A stretch of DNA of 64,000 nucleotides from Nitzschia sp. DOCU1. Lineage: Eukaryota > Bacillariophyta > Bacillariophyceae > Bacillariales > Bacillariaceae. The DNA lies in contig OX595990.1 in assembly GCA_951394045.1 (NCBI GenBank), forward strand, positions 868,001-932,000, read 5' to 3'. Made by a program: the position numbers and the translations under genes. This document shows positions 33,253 through 43,143 of the stretch, one piece after another (within the stretch, counting starts at the first letter, position 1; every line of letters starts with the position of its first letter). The notes beneath the pieces were generated by a model. It made no database searches and was not told where the DNA came from. It was given only the letters and a program-made list of their open reading frames with translations.

Positions 33253-34704
33253 TCATGCCTTCTGGGCCCTCAATCGAGCCCCAACAGGTTTGAGCGTCAA
33301 GAAAAATTCCACCTCACCTTCCTCCGTAACTGATAGATCAAATTCAGAGCAGATCCTAGCAACGACGGAATGAATCTCGACCTTTGCTAGCGCTTGACCT
33401 GCGCAATTTTGCCTTCCAAGAGAAAATGGCAAAAATGACTCTGTCATTTTTTTGGTAGCATTCTGCCAACGTTGTGGCTGGAATTCGTCGGGAAGTTCAA
33501 AGACATCGGGGTTCCTGAGAAGCAAGATCAGTGGCAAAAATATGATTGCACCTTTGGGGAGTAAATAACCCTCGCGCGTCTCCATGTCTTCCCCGATGAC
33601 TCGAAATGATCCCGCTGTGGCAACCGGGTGTAATCGCATAGCCTCCTTGATAGCATTGCGAAGCGGATCAGAATTTTGCCAGTCGTCTTGAACCAACCCG
33701 AAGAGGGACTTTCGAACCGCCGTCAGTTGTTCTGGATTTCGGGCCAGCTCAAGTAGCGTCCAAGAAATAGTGTAACCCGTTGTATCATGGCCTGCCAGCA
33801 ATAAAAACACAATATCCGCCTTCATCTCCTCTTCACTGCCATATATGTCACTCTTCATAATCCGATCAATAATGGTATCTTCTAAGGGAGACTGCAATCG
33901 ACGATAATTGTCCAAGATTTTCTTGGCAAAATTCATTAGCCCTTGTGCGGCTTGATAGGCTTTGCGCCGATCAGGTAAAAGCTTTCCGAGGAGGGGACGC
34001 AGAGGATTCACCGTCGACTTGAACATAAACTCTTTCAGGCACAAGTCCAGGTCGCACAAGTAGGTTTCCTTGTCTTCGCTGCTAAGCTGATACTCAAAGG
34101 CAGTCTCACACAGCGCCAACAAGATAGTTTCTACCATTTCTTTCCCCAAATCAAATGATTCTCCTCTCTCGATCATGGGTCGCAATCTCGTAGCAATCCA
34201 ATTTTCGGTTTTGGCTAGCGCCACACTATTCATTCTCTGCACATGCTTCTTTTCGAAGGCGGGCGCCAGTAACTTCCTTCGCTTGTGCCAGTACTCCCCA
34301 TTCGTCGTGAAGATTGATGGAATACCTCCAGTGACATTATCGAATGTCTTGTAAAAGAGCTCAATTGGGCGCTCTGTGAGACGATGAGTCAAGACTGCTC
34401 GATGAGTCTCCACGTCGCCCACCGCACAGACCATCGGTGTTCCCAAGATGGGCACGTTTACGCGAAATGTGAATGACTTGGCCTCTTTGGCCATTCGTAA
34501 CATGAACCAGGGATAATTCGATCCAGATATCTGCTTGATAGTTTCCCCAATGCCCGCGGGCGCCAAGGGAGGGTAACGTGATTCCCTGCCCGCCTTCTGT
34601 TTCCGGGCCTGGATGGCATAATGAACTGCCGCGGCGACCGCCAACGACGCTGCGATCAAGAGTGCATTACTATTATCGCTCCTGAAGAGGCCCTTGGAGG
34701 ACAT
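33253..34704 (-). CDS. Cytochrome P450 monooxygenase
   Basis: 483 residues, intron-free, ATG at 34704. An N-terminal membrane anchor (ALLIAASLAVAAAVHYAI) precedes a Pro-rich hinge (YPPLAPAG). P450 hallmarks: YWHKRRKLLAPAF (helix C), oxygen-activation motif AGHDTTG (304-310), ExxR in KEAMRLHP, PERF-like FQPQRW, and the haem loop FLPFSLGRQNCAGQALAKVE with Cys434 as the thiolate ligand. Overall it resembles the CYP4/CYP97-like group by eye, which includes fatty-acid and carotenoid hydroxylases. The lack of a plastid leader argues against a stromal CYP97. The substrate is not predictable. All catalytic residues are intact and the gene looks functional. Confidence 0.95.
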   Translation of the reverse strand: MSSKGLFRSDNSNALLIAASLAVAAAVHYAIQARKQKAGRESRYPPLAPAGIGETIKQISGSNYPWFMLRMAKEAKSFTFRVNVPILGTPMVCAVGDVETHRAVLTHRLTERPIELFYKTFDNVTGGIPSIFTTNGEYWHKRRKLLAPAFEKKHVQRMNSVALAKTENWIATRLRPMIERGESFDLGKEMVETILLALCETAFEYQLSSEDKETYLCDLDLCLKEFMFKSTVNPLRPLLGKLLPDRRKAYQAAQGLMNFAKKILDNYRRLQSPLEDTIIDRIMKSDIYGSEEEMKADIVFLLLAGHDTTGYTISWTLLELARNPEQLTAVRKSLFGLVQDDWQNSDPLRNAIKEAMRLHPVATAGSFRVIGEDMETREGYLLPKGAIIFLPLILLLRNPDVFELPDEFQPQRWQNATKKMTESFLPFSLGRQNCAGQALAKVEIHSVVARICSEFDLSVTEEGEVEFFLTLKPVGARLRAQKA

Positions 34705-35589
34705 GGTATTGGTACAAACACTTTCAACCGAAGGTATAATGATCGTCTCAACAAATTATCAGCGTCGAGGTTATCCGTGTGGTGGGGACAGACCGAAGAA
34801 GAGAAGAAACGGAAAGGCAGCATGCAGGATTGCTGCCAGAACGATGAAGAAGACCCAACAACGAGGAGCGATTGCAAGAAAAGAGTCCATTACGCGGTTT
34901 CAAGAATAAGTAGGGCCCATTCACCCACATTTCCCAAATTCCTCAAATGACTGTCGAATAAGCCTTAGGCTTTTTAATTCTACCGATTCCCTTATGTGGT
35001 CTGGTACACTTTAAATGAATTGGTTTAGTCTGTGGGTTTAAAAGGGCGTTTTAGTCTCGAGAAAGTGTTTAACGCTATGTTTTACATAATGGGATTTATT
35101 TCGCAAGCTCCGTTCGCAACAACAGTGTTTCCACGCTGAGGCGCGCAATCAAAGCAGGTTGAAAGGGCGCTGCGATGAAATGCAAACTATACCCACAAAC
35201 TACTGACACAACATAGTCCAGACGACCGGTAAAAATAGATAGTGAACAATCGACACAGCCTAAACGTCATAGCAACTATGACAACTCGACCTCCGACCCA
35301 TCGGGAAGTAGTCGTGCAGAAGTAAGCTCTATCGTTTTAAAAATAGTTGAGAGCACTTACGGATAACGTTTCGTACGCTACGATGCTGGGCTTTCATAGT
35401 ACTTTGTAGTTTATCATCGAGTCACTTTCGGCTCGAGGCCCAAACCACTGTGCCGTAGCCATGGGTGTCATTACACTCCCTTGTGTTCGAACAGACAATC
35501 TCAAAACTTCAACAGAAGTTGAAACTTGCCCTTTTGGCTTTTGTTTGTCTGCCGACATTGCAACACTTTCATTTTTGCTATTCCTTCTT
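34705..35589. other. Intergenic, nothing recognised
   Basis: Upstream of the P450 (minus). An AGGGCCCATTC string at 34912 is shared with the dispersed repeat around the copia element, but too short to interpret. Confidence 0.35.
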
Positions 35590-36303
35590 CTAATCAGCCG
35601 AAGTTATGCGGATCTTCGTCAACGGTGCTATTTCGTCATAGTCGTCGAGATCGGAGACAAAGCACTCGTCTGCAACGATCTTCATAAGAAAGTATATCAA
35701 TACACCCGGCATGGCTCCCAAGGCTCCGACAAAGAAAAGCAAAAACGCCAAATTCGAAGGGATACTTGTCAAGACCATCCAAATCGTGAAGAGACTACCC
35801 AAAGCCGAAATCGATCCCCCGACGAGGCGCGGTAGCCAGTAGACTAGAGAGTCACCATAAATTACGGCGGCAAAGCCCCCACAGACTGCAGCCGTAAAGA
35901 AGTACGCATCCAACTCCATATCATCACGACATACGTGACAACGATCGGGGATCATTTCAAGAGAACAAACGACAACTGGAAGCGTGCCGATAACGATCGC
36001 CACTCGTTGGCGAACTGTCAGGTTCTTACGTTGCTGTTGCAATGCCATGATTTTCTTGGCTAATGCATTCTGCGGGGAGCCTGTAGTGGACTCCTCTGGG
36101 TTCTCGAGATCAAGTGTCGATGGCTCACCCTGTGGCCCTATTTCCCGGTGGATTGAGCCCTCATCGCTATTATCAGGATTGGGATCTTCAAAGTTGGTGG
36201 CATGGCCTCCGCCGAACGAATCTACGGGCTGAAGTTCGATATTTCCATTCGTCTTTCTACTCTCGTCTCCCTCCTGCGAACCAAAGTCTTCTAAATGAAT
36301 CAT
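35590..36303 (-). CDS. Four-helix membrane protein of unknown family
   Basis: 237 residues, ATG at 36303. The N-terminal 95 residues are hydrophilic and acidic; about 90-225 contains four probable membrane segments (VAIVIGTLPVVVCSL, FFTAAVCGGFAAVIYG, LGSLFTIWMVLTSI, LAFLLFFVGALGAMPGVLIYFL). A CHVC pair lies between segments 1 and 2. A short acidic tail (DLDDYDEIAPL) follows. No signal peptide is seen. I recognise no family. It is a probable real gene because the hydrophobic pattern is regular and the frame fills the space. Confidence 0.65.
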   Translation of the reverse strand: MIHLEDFGSQEGDESRKTNGNIELQPVDSFGGGHATNFEDPNPDNSDEGSIHREIGPQGEPSTLDLENPEESTTGSPQNALAKKIMALQQQRKNLTVRQRVAIVIGTLPVVVCSLEMIPDRCHVCRDDMELDAYFFTAAVCGGFAAVIYGDSLVYWLPRLVGGSISALGSLFTIWMVLTSIPSNLAFLLFFVGALGAMPGVLIYFLMKIVADECFVSDLDDYDEIAPLTKIRITSAD

Positions 36304-36955
36304 GTTTACGCCGATGATGAAAGTCTTTCAGTTGTTTTGTCCGTAATTTGTTTTACTTGCTTTGGGGGGCACGAGATGAGGGATCCGTGGCTCGTCATCG
36401 TCGTCGCATTGGCTGCCACTACCATTGTTGACACGACTTACCGGTAACAGGTATCGAATGGTAGAACACACAAAATGGTTGCATCATGTGTGTTTTGGAC
36501 GAAGGCCAGACAATTATACCGAAATTTGGCTCGCCGATCGATAAAAGCGCGCCATCCCAGCTTTCCCCGTCCGTTGTGACTCATTTCTGTGGAGGGGTCG
36601 GCGCGAGTTGCATCCAATCCGCTACCCAGAAATCTGATCCAAACAGACGAAAAAGATTGCCTTTACACCTTGAGAGGTTCCGATTGGTCTTGCTTCGCCT
36701 CCGCCCCGTGCTTCTTGTATTGCAGATCTTCAATATTGTGTCACCTTGCTGCAGCTAGCATATGGGATCAGATACCTTGGTCCGTTTAGGTGTCGCGTTG
36801 ACTAAACTTTCAAGCACATTCAATAGACGGACGCTTCTTGTTTCTGTTCTTACCAGAGGCCCGGGGTGTCGGAAGCTCGCCACCAAGTGTGAGAAAGTCA
36901 CAGTCATTGGGTTCGATTGATTCATTCGTGCTCCCTGTTCGGGGTCTTAGTAACC
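36304..36955. other. Intergenic, divergent promoters
   Basis: Lies between the membrane protein (minus) and the small acidic protein (plus). No motif recognised. Confidence 0.4.
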
Positions 36956-37417
36956 ATGAGTATCGCTGATTCCGATGATGTGGGCGATGAGAATGTCAAG
37001 GAAAACAAGTCCAACGACAGAGAGAAACGAGAAAGGGACGGCGCGCAAAGCTCTCAGCAACCTGGACAGGCGTCGGGAACGGATGAACGGCCACCCAAAG
37101 CACGGAGAGTGAAGGCTGACGCTACCCAGAAACTTCCAGCGGACGACGATCCTGTCGTATTGGCACGTCAGGCGTTGGATATGTTTCGAAAGGAAGTAGA
37201 AAGTGATGGTGACTATGAAGAACCTGATACGACACCTGGTGAAATCGATATTGAAGCTCGCAGCAAGAAGAAAACAGCATCCACAGGAACCGCGGCCAGC
37301 GCGAGCAAATCGGCCGGACCCTACTCAAATACTGAAGATGCGGGTGCATCCCGCTTTCCAAAGAGTGGTCGGCAACCTATTATTATGTCACATTTCGATG
37401 ACCCCTCGATTCTGTGA
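36956..37417 (+). CDS. Small acidic low-complexity protein, unknown
   Basis: 153 residues from ATG 36956 (context ACCATGA); the upstream frame begins at TTG. It is hydrophilic throughout, rich in Asp, Glu, Lys, Ser and Gln, with a bipartite basic patch (RPPKARRVKADATQK) that could be a nuclear signal, and an acidic helix (LARQALDMFRKEVESDGDYEEPD). It ends with ISIL-like short sequence after FPKSGRQPIIM. No domain is recognised and it is probably disordered. Confidence 0.5.
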   Translation: MSIADSDDVGDENVKENKSNDREKRERDGAQSSQQPGQASGTDERPPKARRVKADATQKLPADDDPVVLARQALDMFRKEVESDGDYEEPDTTPGEIDIEARSKKKTASTGTAASASKSAGPYSNTEDAGASRFPKSGRQPIIMSHFDDPSIL

Positions 37418-38498
37418 TGCTTCTGCATGTCTACTTGCCTCTTTGATTCATGCGACAACGAGTGGTGCCACACTTTGTAGCTCTCATAGAAGGCGGACTG
37501 TTATTCCTCTCGCTTGGAGCGGGACGAATCGCATTTTGGCGCGAGATGGTGGTGAATCGTAGGAGGAAGTGGCAAATATTCTAACCGTGGCCGTTGGACG
37601 GCCCGGTATATAAAGCTAAGAAAGATTCGATTTTTTCGGTCTAGATCGCAAGTTGTTTTCTACTCTAGCGTAGCCCTTCCAAGTGCTGCACATGGCGACG
37701 AAATTGTTCTCCTTTGCTAATGAAGGCACACCCGACTCTGCATCGTAGGCCGATTGAGTGAAATTCTACCGTTTTTCTGGTGCAATGCTGCGGTTCGAGG
37801 CACATTGTTAGCAGTTTATTTTGATAAAGCGACGTCATGCCAAGCAACAGCAGAAACCATAGACTCTCAATTGTCGTTCTGGTCCAATGCTGCCACTTCT
37901 AATATTATATCCCCTATCAAGAGTTCTATATTCTGGAATGGATGCAAACCTTGCTAGAGTACTAACAACATATCTCGAATGTTTTTCACTACCGTCAAGG
38001 TAGTTTTTACTCGAGACGGCCTCTCTTCGCTTATTTTTACCTGATAGCTAGCTTGTAGAGATAGTAGCTCGGATGTGAAGCATAGCTGGATCATCGATTG
38101 CTATTATTCTACAGAAATATTGCTATTGCGGTGTACGTATCGTAACTAGCTATGAGGCGGTGTAGCTTCATGTTGTTTATTCGCGACAGTCGCACGGACG
38201 GATTTTCATCGTGGGCATATGTCAGGTCGGCATTTCGATTCTCCGAATTCGTTTCCCCTAAGGACATGACGGGATTTCGCTCACCAAATGTAGATCTCGA
38301 GATCGACAGAATGAAGAAACATCACTTCCCCTGGTAACAGGTAATGGCATTCGCAAACTCTGTCGCCACTTCCGATTGCATTCTTTCAAAGTTCGATTTC
38401 GTCTTCTCTTCGATTGGTGATCGTGAGAAAAGCTACAGGCTTTCTTGGCGTTGCTCTATCATAATATCTGCTATGAACGTAAAATCCCGAGCGACACC
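37418..38498. other. Intergenic, nothing recognised
   Basis: About 1.1 kb with only short frames and no motif that can be supported. Confidence 0.4.
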
Positions 38499-39023
38499 AT
38501 GGATGCAGCTAATTCAGTTTTCGCCAACGTGCCGCTGGAATTCATTTGTCCAATCCTTAATAACATTTTGGTGGATCCTGTAATTTCAACTGCTTCGGGT
38601 GTTAACTTTGAGCGTTGGGCTGTTGAATCATGGTATAGTATTCATGGGAACATTTGTCCAGTTACTGGCCGAGAACTGGGCAATCTGATACCGAATGATA
38701 GTCTCCGCGAGAGAATCAACGCTTGGCGAAGGATGAAAATCATGCTTTATACGAATGGGCAACAAAGGCAACCATTGGGAAGAAACATTGAATGGCTAGC
38801 GACACCAAGTGGTTATTTCTTTACTGGGGAGCCGCCGCCTGCCGGTGGCAATGCGTTGATGCCTTCATGTTTCGCCCCAGAGAGACCGCGTTGGGTAGGC
38901 GGCATCGACGAAGAATCGACTCGGCCTGTAGATGGGGAAAAGTTTGAACACATTCAGAGTTTTGTTCAAGCTATCACAGCAAAGTTTTCCGAGGCAGATA
39001 TGGCGAAGTACTCAGAGCCATAA
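38499..39023 (+). CDS. U-box domain protein (putative E3 ubiquitin ligase)
   Basis: 174 residues from ATG 38499 (context CACCATGGA). The U-box spans about 11-78: VPLEFICPILNNILVDPVIS, then FERWAVESWY, NICPVTGREL and IPNDSLRERINAW. These are the core hydrophobic and Pro positions that replace RING cysteines, and they bind E2 enzymes. The remaining 95 residues have no ARM or TPR repeats, unlike most plant U-box proteins, so substrate binding is unknown. The small size is unusual but the frame is intact. Confidence 0.85.
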   Translation: MDAANSVFANVPLEFICPILNNILVDPVISTASGVNFERWAVESWYSIHGNICPVTGRELGNLIPNDSLRERINAWRRMKIMLYTNGQQRQPLGRNIEWLATPSGYFFTGEPPPAGGNALMPSCFAPERPRWVGGIDEESTRPVDGEKFEHIQSFVQAITAKFSEADMAKYSEP

Positions 39024-39219
39024 TGGGCGAACACCTTGGACCCTCAAAGTCATTTGATTCTTTCACAGCATGCTGAGCATTCTTCTTGTGTTAACAAAAT
39101 AGGTAACAGATCTGGTGATATCCTCAAATGAGGCTTAGGATTTTGCATTGACGCATCGGCTTTGGGACAAATATTCTGTAGTCACCATCGTAGCGCTTTT
39201 GACAAAGTATAATGTCAAA

Positions 39220-40050
39220 TCACTTTTTTCTCCAGACCAAAAGGGATCCATCAATGTTGTTGCTCGTATAACCATCTGCTGTTACAAATAAATCCTCTCC
39301 CCGTACCAAGCTTGTCCATTCTTGTCGCTGATCAAACGAGTCTTGGATCTGCTCAGCCACAACCGCTGTAATGCTAATCCACATGCCACCAGGCTTGACG
39401 CAACGACCAAGTTCGCATATAGCAAGGTTCAAATTGCGATGTGCAAGTGCTTTATCTCGCCCTCCACTCAAATAAATCGCGTCCAGTGTGCCTTTCTCTA
39501 TCACCGCATCAAATGACTCGTTCTCAAAGACGCCGCTAAGCTCTCGGGCGTCTGCGACGACGAGAAAAACACCTGGATTATTTTGCTCTCCATTCCGAAC
39601 TCGTGCCGGTCCCAGCATGCCACGGCAGCGAGCAATTCCTTCCGGTGCATAGTCCATGGCCGTGAGTTCTCTGTATCCACCCTCGAACATATCCACCAAC
39701 ATGGCATCATTGCCAACACCAGGAATCAAGACTTTGTCGGCAGGATCCACAAACTCTCGGATAAATGGCTCAAGATCATCCCATCCTGCATACCACGAGA
39801 AGTTGGATTCTGTTTCGTACATTGAATTCCAGTAATCCTTTCGCCCAAACTGCGAATTCTCGGGCTCCTTGTTCACATCGTGTTGGAATAATCGGAATGT
39901 AGATCTTCGTTGGGCTCGTTGTTCGCTCCACCACATCATTTTTAGAGAAAATGATTGACATGGAACAACACCTCGTTCGTTCCATAGGAAAACGGAAAGG
40001 AAATAAGCCAGCAACATACACCATGTTTGTAGATGACCACGACACGCCAT
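39220..40050 (-). CDS. Class I SAM-dependent methyltransferase, EEF1AKMT/CSKMT-like
   Basis: 276 residues from ATG 40050. An N-terminal hydrophobic segment (WCMLLAYFLSVFLW) looks like a signal peptide or anchor. The Rossmann domain follows: GRKDYWNSMYETESNFSWY (the family's entry motif), motif I VLIPGVGNDAML, the acidic D in LTAMDYAPEGIARC, motif IV FDAVIEKGTLDAIY and KPGGMWISIT. The DYWN..Y....F.WY signature is shared by METTL12/CSKMT and EEF1AKMT4-type protein-lysine methyltransferases. The signal sequence implies the secretory route or complex plastid rather than cytosol. Substrate unproven. Confidence 0.85.
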   Translation of the reverse strand: MACRGHLQTWCMLLAYFLSVFLWNERGVVPCQSFSLKMMWWSEQRAQRRSTFRLFQHDVNKEPENSQFGRKDYWNSMYETESNFSWYAGWDDLEPFIREFVDPADKVLIPGVGNDAMLVDMFEGGYRELTAMDYAPEGIARCRGMLGPARVRNGEQNNPGVFLVVADARELSGVFENESFDAVIEKGTLDAIYLSGGRDKALAHRNLNLAICELGRCVKPGGMWISITAVVAEQIQDSFDQRQEWTSLVRGEDLFVTADGYTSNNIDGSLLVWRKK

Positions 40051-40773
40051 TTTCCGAAACGATCCGACAGCCACGCGCTTCGATGTTGAGATTGGAAGAT
40101 GATGCCACGTCGATCTCTGCGTAGTATTTGTTTGACTTGCTTAGTACCCTATCCTCGTCTTCAAGCCTGTAGACAAGTGCAACGAGGTTGAGGTAGAGGG
40201 CTTCCGGTGTTATGACAATGAAGCATAGGTCATCGATCCCATCATCACATGCATCTCCCTCTATCTCGGGCGTCGCGTCGCCGGATTTCGCCAAAAACGC
40301 GCACTCAGAAAAAGGCGAAGATCCAATACCTGGTAAGGGCCCATTCTACCGGACGAAAAAATTGATCCCCGTGATCCCCGTGATGGCCGAGCGCCGGCCG
40401 GTTTCGGGGAAATGTAGATCAATTATTGCGGTTGTGTTCTATCGGAGTTTTTCACACAATCACCGCGGTCATGATGGCCGAACTTCAATCCAGTGAGTCA
40501 TCGGCCTGCGACCATGAACCAATGACGACGAAATGCTATCGTTCTTTACTACAGCACCTCTTCTCTATCGCTACAGTAACAACGTTAGCATCTCTTATCT
40601 ATCATTTTAGAGGATAGCTACAGCGATGTGTGATAGTGAAGAAAGCGCCACGATCTTTGTCGCTTCAGTTTCAACAAAACCGGCGCTATTAGTATTGTAA
40701 CAAAGGGTCTACTCCTTGCGAATGAATTTCAACTCATGTATTAATAGATTTGTTTCCCTCTGTATTACTACTA
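40051..40773. other. Intergenic with one copy of a dispersed repeat
   Basis: Positions 40334-40393 match the reverse complement of 47833-47892 in two blocks. The first block is TAAGGGCCCATTCTACCGGA and the second GTGATGGCCGAGCG. No gene recognised. Confidence 0.5.
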
Positions 40774-41410
40774 CTAGAATGGAACAACAGCCTTGTCGAT
40801 AATGCTCTTGTGCGTGTCCATAGTTCCATGAACGACCATGGCACTCAGCAAGGTATCGACAATAAGCAATCCACAAGGCCTTGAGCGATGTAATATCGAC
40901 ATGATCATAGGGAGAACTGACCTCGACTACTTCCATACCACACAATCCTTGCTTTTTCACTTCATCCGCCAAAGCCTCTCGTCACATCAGATCTTCCGGC
41001 TCGTGCCCTCCCGTCCCTGCTGCTGGCACAAAAATTTCTTCAATCGAATCAATAGCCTAAATCTTGTACACAGCATCACATTCATCACATCCAATACCAA
41101 ATCCCATGCCATTTCGAAAACCTTTTCGGCATGAAAGTACAGTAGGTCGTAGTGTGCATGCGTTCATTCATGTCATTTTCTTGAATATTCGCATGGCTGG
41201 AATCGAAGGTCATGGACATGTCAACTTTCTTGAGGTGCAAAACGAGTACCGAACGATAGGTACATCCTCCGTCAAGGGGCGCTCCACCACGGTAGCATCG
41301 TAGTTGTCGACATTAGTACTGTGATTCTCAATCATTGTCATGGTTGATTGCTGCGACGACGGCGTCATTGCGTATTGCAATTCGTTGCATTTCCGACGTC
41401 GTTCCTTGGC
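40774..41410 (-). pseudogene. Agmatinase/arginase-family (ureohydrolase) pseudogene
   Basis: No single frame is long, but reading the minus strand across frames gives ureohydrolase blocks in order. They are KVFEMAWDLVLD; CDAVYKI-stop-AIDSI (where the SFDID metal motif should be); EEIFVPAAGTGGHEPEDLM-stop-REALADEV; KKQGLCGMEVVEVSSPYDH; DITSLKA; and, in another frame, IVDTLLSAMVVHGTMDTHKS ending KAVVPF at the stop 40776-40774. At least two in-frame stops and two frameshifts are visible. The active enzyme hydrolyses agmatine to putrescine and urea. More N-terminal sequence (DNYDATVVERPLTEDVP near 41300) may belong to it. The 5' LTR of the copia element begins 6 bp beyond this region. Confidence 0.65.
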
Positions 41411-41415
41411 GAACC

Positions 41416-41727
41416 TGTTCAAATACGGTAAATCTGGTGGTCAAGGATCGCTCTTCACGACGTCATCAGCGTGATGACGCAATCGTATAGGGAAGTGCAA
41501 CGTTCACTCCCGAACAGCCACGTGCTGACTCCAACGAGGAGAAGGCATGGAGATGGCACTAAGTACGATACAAATCAGAGTACATCAGCTGTCTATCTCG
41601 ACAGCATACATTTAGTTTACGCACTGTTAGTGCTCATAAGTTTCAGAATCAACACACTGCAACACAACCACAAGTTATTTGAGCTCTTTTTACGATTAGC
41701 CAGTACCGGTCATCGTAGATTTCAACA
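41416..41727 (+). repeat. 5' long terminal repeat
   Basis: It contains the inverted repeat CGTCATCA-GCG-TGATGACG (41461-41479), which includes CRE-like half sites. It should drive element transcription. Confidence 0.93.
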
Positions 41728-41741
41728 CGCTTCCTCTGCGC
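41728..41741 (+). promoter_or_regulatory. Probable primer binding site, initiator-tRNA-Met internal type
   Basis: CGCTTCCTCTGCGC begins at the LTR edge. Its reverse complement GCGCAGAGGAAGCG closely matches the D-arm region of plant initiator tRNA-Met (GCGCAGCGGAAGCG, from memory). Copia elements are known to use a half-tRNA primer of this tRNA. No match to a tRNA 3' end was noticed. Confidence 0.5.
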
Positions 41742-41784
41742 ATAAGAGACATACAAGTTCTTCAACAGTTAATCATCAGCTACA

Positions 41785-43143
41785 ATGGCCGCCAACCTTC
41801 AGGTTCCTCCAGTGGTTCCACCAATGATACCACCGATAGTACCGCCTCCGGTCGTGCCACCAGCGGTCCCCCCAGCGGGGCCGCCAGCTCAGCAAAACAT
41901 CGCTGCGCCAACGTTTGCACTCACGCCAGCTCTCGCACATGCGAATGTGCTTGACTACACGACATCCGAGGGAATGAAGATTTGGTCATCCGCAACTTCC
42001 TCAATGTACTCATCCGACGAAGAAGGCTTCGACTGCTCTCCCGAACGAATGAAGGATTTCCTCAACAGGAAAGGCGGACGAGCAGCTATCAACGGATGGG
42101 ACGACTCCTTCCTAGCAATCCCTGAAGATCCCAACAATCCAATCGGACCAGCATCCAATTTCCTCAATCACTACGGAGAGTACACCCTCGACTACCTGCA
42201 TCAGTGTGCACAAGTCTACGTCAACGCTCAGAATCGAGCTGCTCAAGACTCCGTGCAAGCGTACAACTGCATCATGAACAGCTTAAATGCATCGGGTCGC
42301 AACAAGATAGCAGCATACAAGGACGAGTACACTGTCAGCAACAAGGGCGTGGGAATTCTCCTACTCAAAGTGGTCATACGGGAATCAAGCATCGACACGA
42401 ACGCAACAACCGCACACATCAGGACTCAACTCTCCTCTCTGGATACCTACCTACCTACCATAGGCAACGACATAGGCAAGCTGAATCTGTACGTAAAAGG
42501 ACTTGTGGATGCTTTAGCCGCGCGAGGCGAGATCACAAACGACCTTTTGGTAAATTTGTTCAAAGGCTATCACGCCGCAAGCGACAAACGATTCATTGCC
42601 TACATCGAGAAGAAAGAAGAGGAATACGAGGATGGAACCACGGCGATCACTCCAAGCACTCTCATGGCATTGGCCAAAAACAAGTACGAGGTGCTAGTCG
42701 AAAAGAACCAGTGGAACGCACCATCTTCGGAAGAAGAAAAGATTATGGTGCTCGAGGCCACTCTGAAACGACTCCAAGGTCAACAGAGAACTGCCGGCAA
42801 GTCTAGAACGACTGAAAGCAATGACAACAAAGCCGGCAAGGCCAAAGGCAACAACAAGAAGAAGAAGTCCGACATGCCTGCGTGGGTGTCCGTCAAACCC
42901 AAAGCTGGGGAACCCACAAACAAGACAGTCGATGGCAAGCAATGGTGGTTCTGCGCCAATCATCAAAAGTGGTGCCGCCATTCGACCGACAAGTGCGAGA
43001 AGAAAGGATTGGGAAAGGGAAAGGATGGAGGCAACGCGACAACTTCGAAACCAGCAACGCCGACTACAACGACTAAACAAGAGTCGAAGTTTGCAAAAGC
43101 AATGACTGCTCTCGCCGATATCGCCGAAGAAACTGAGGAGTGA
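41785..43143 (+). CDS. gag: Gag polyprotein
   Basis: 452 residues, ATG at 41785. A Pro-rich start (VPPVVPPMIPPIVPP) is followed by a helical capsid-like region (about 50-340), a Lys-rich stretch (KAGKAKGNNKKKKSD) and a modified zinc knuckle. The knuckle reads CANHQKWCRHSTDKC, a C-x2-H-x5-H-x4-C arrangement instead of the usual C-x2-C-x4-H-x4-C. Gag forms the virus-like particle and packages element RNA. The frame ends at TGA 43141-43143 and the same frame continues open into pol, so readthrough would make a fusion of about 1,857 residues. Confidence 0.92.
   Translation: MAANLQVPPVVPPMIPPIVPPPVVPPAVPPAGPPAQQNIAAPTFALTPALAHANVLDYTTSEGMKIWSSATSSMYSSDEEGFDCSPERMKDFLNRKGGRAAINGWDDSFLAIPEDPNNPIGPASNFLNHYGEYTLDYLHQCAQVYVNAQNRAAQDSVQAYNCIMNSLNASGRNKIAAYKDEYTVSNKGVGILLLKVVIRESSIDTNATTAHIRTQLSSLDTYLPTIGNDIGKLNLYVKGLVDALAARGEITNDLLVNLFKGYHAASDKRFIAYIEKKEEEYEDGTTAITPSTLMALAKNKYEVLVEKNQWNAPSSEEEKIMVLEATLKRLQGQQRTAGKSRTTESNDNKAGKAKGNNKKKKSDMPAWVSVKPKAGEPTNKTVDGKQWWFCANHQKWCRHSTDKCEKKGLGKGKDGGNATTSKPATPTTTTKQESKFAKAMTALADIAEETEE

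Noticed and set aside
42204..42806. Alternate plus frame inside gag (200 codons)
   Set aside because: Shadow of the gag frame; Arg/His-rich with no motif.
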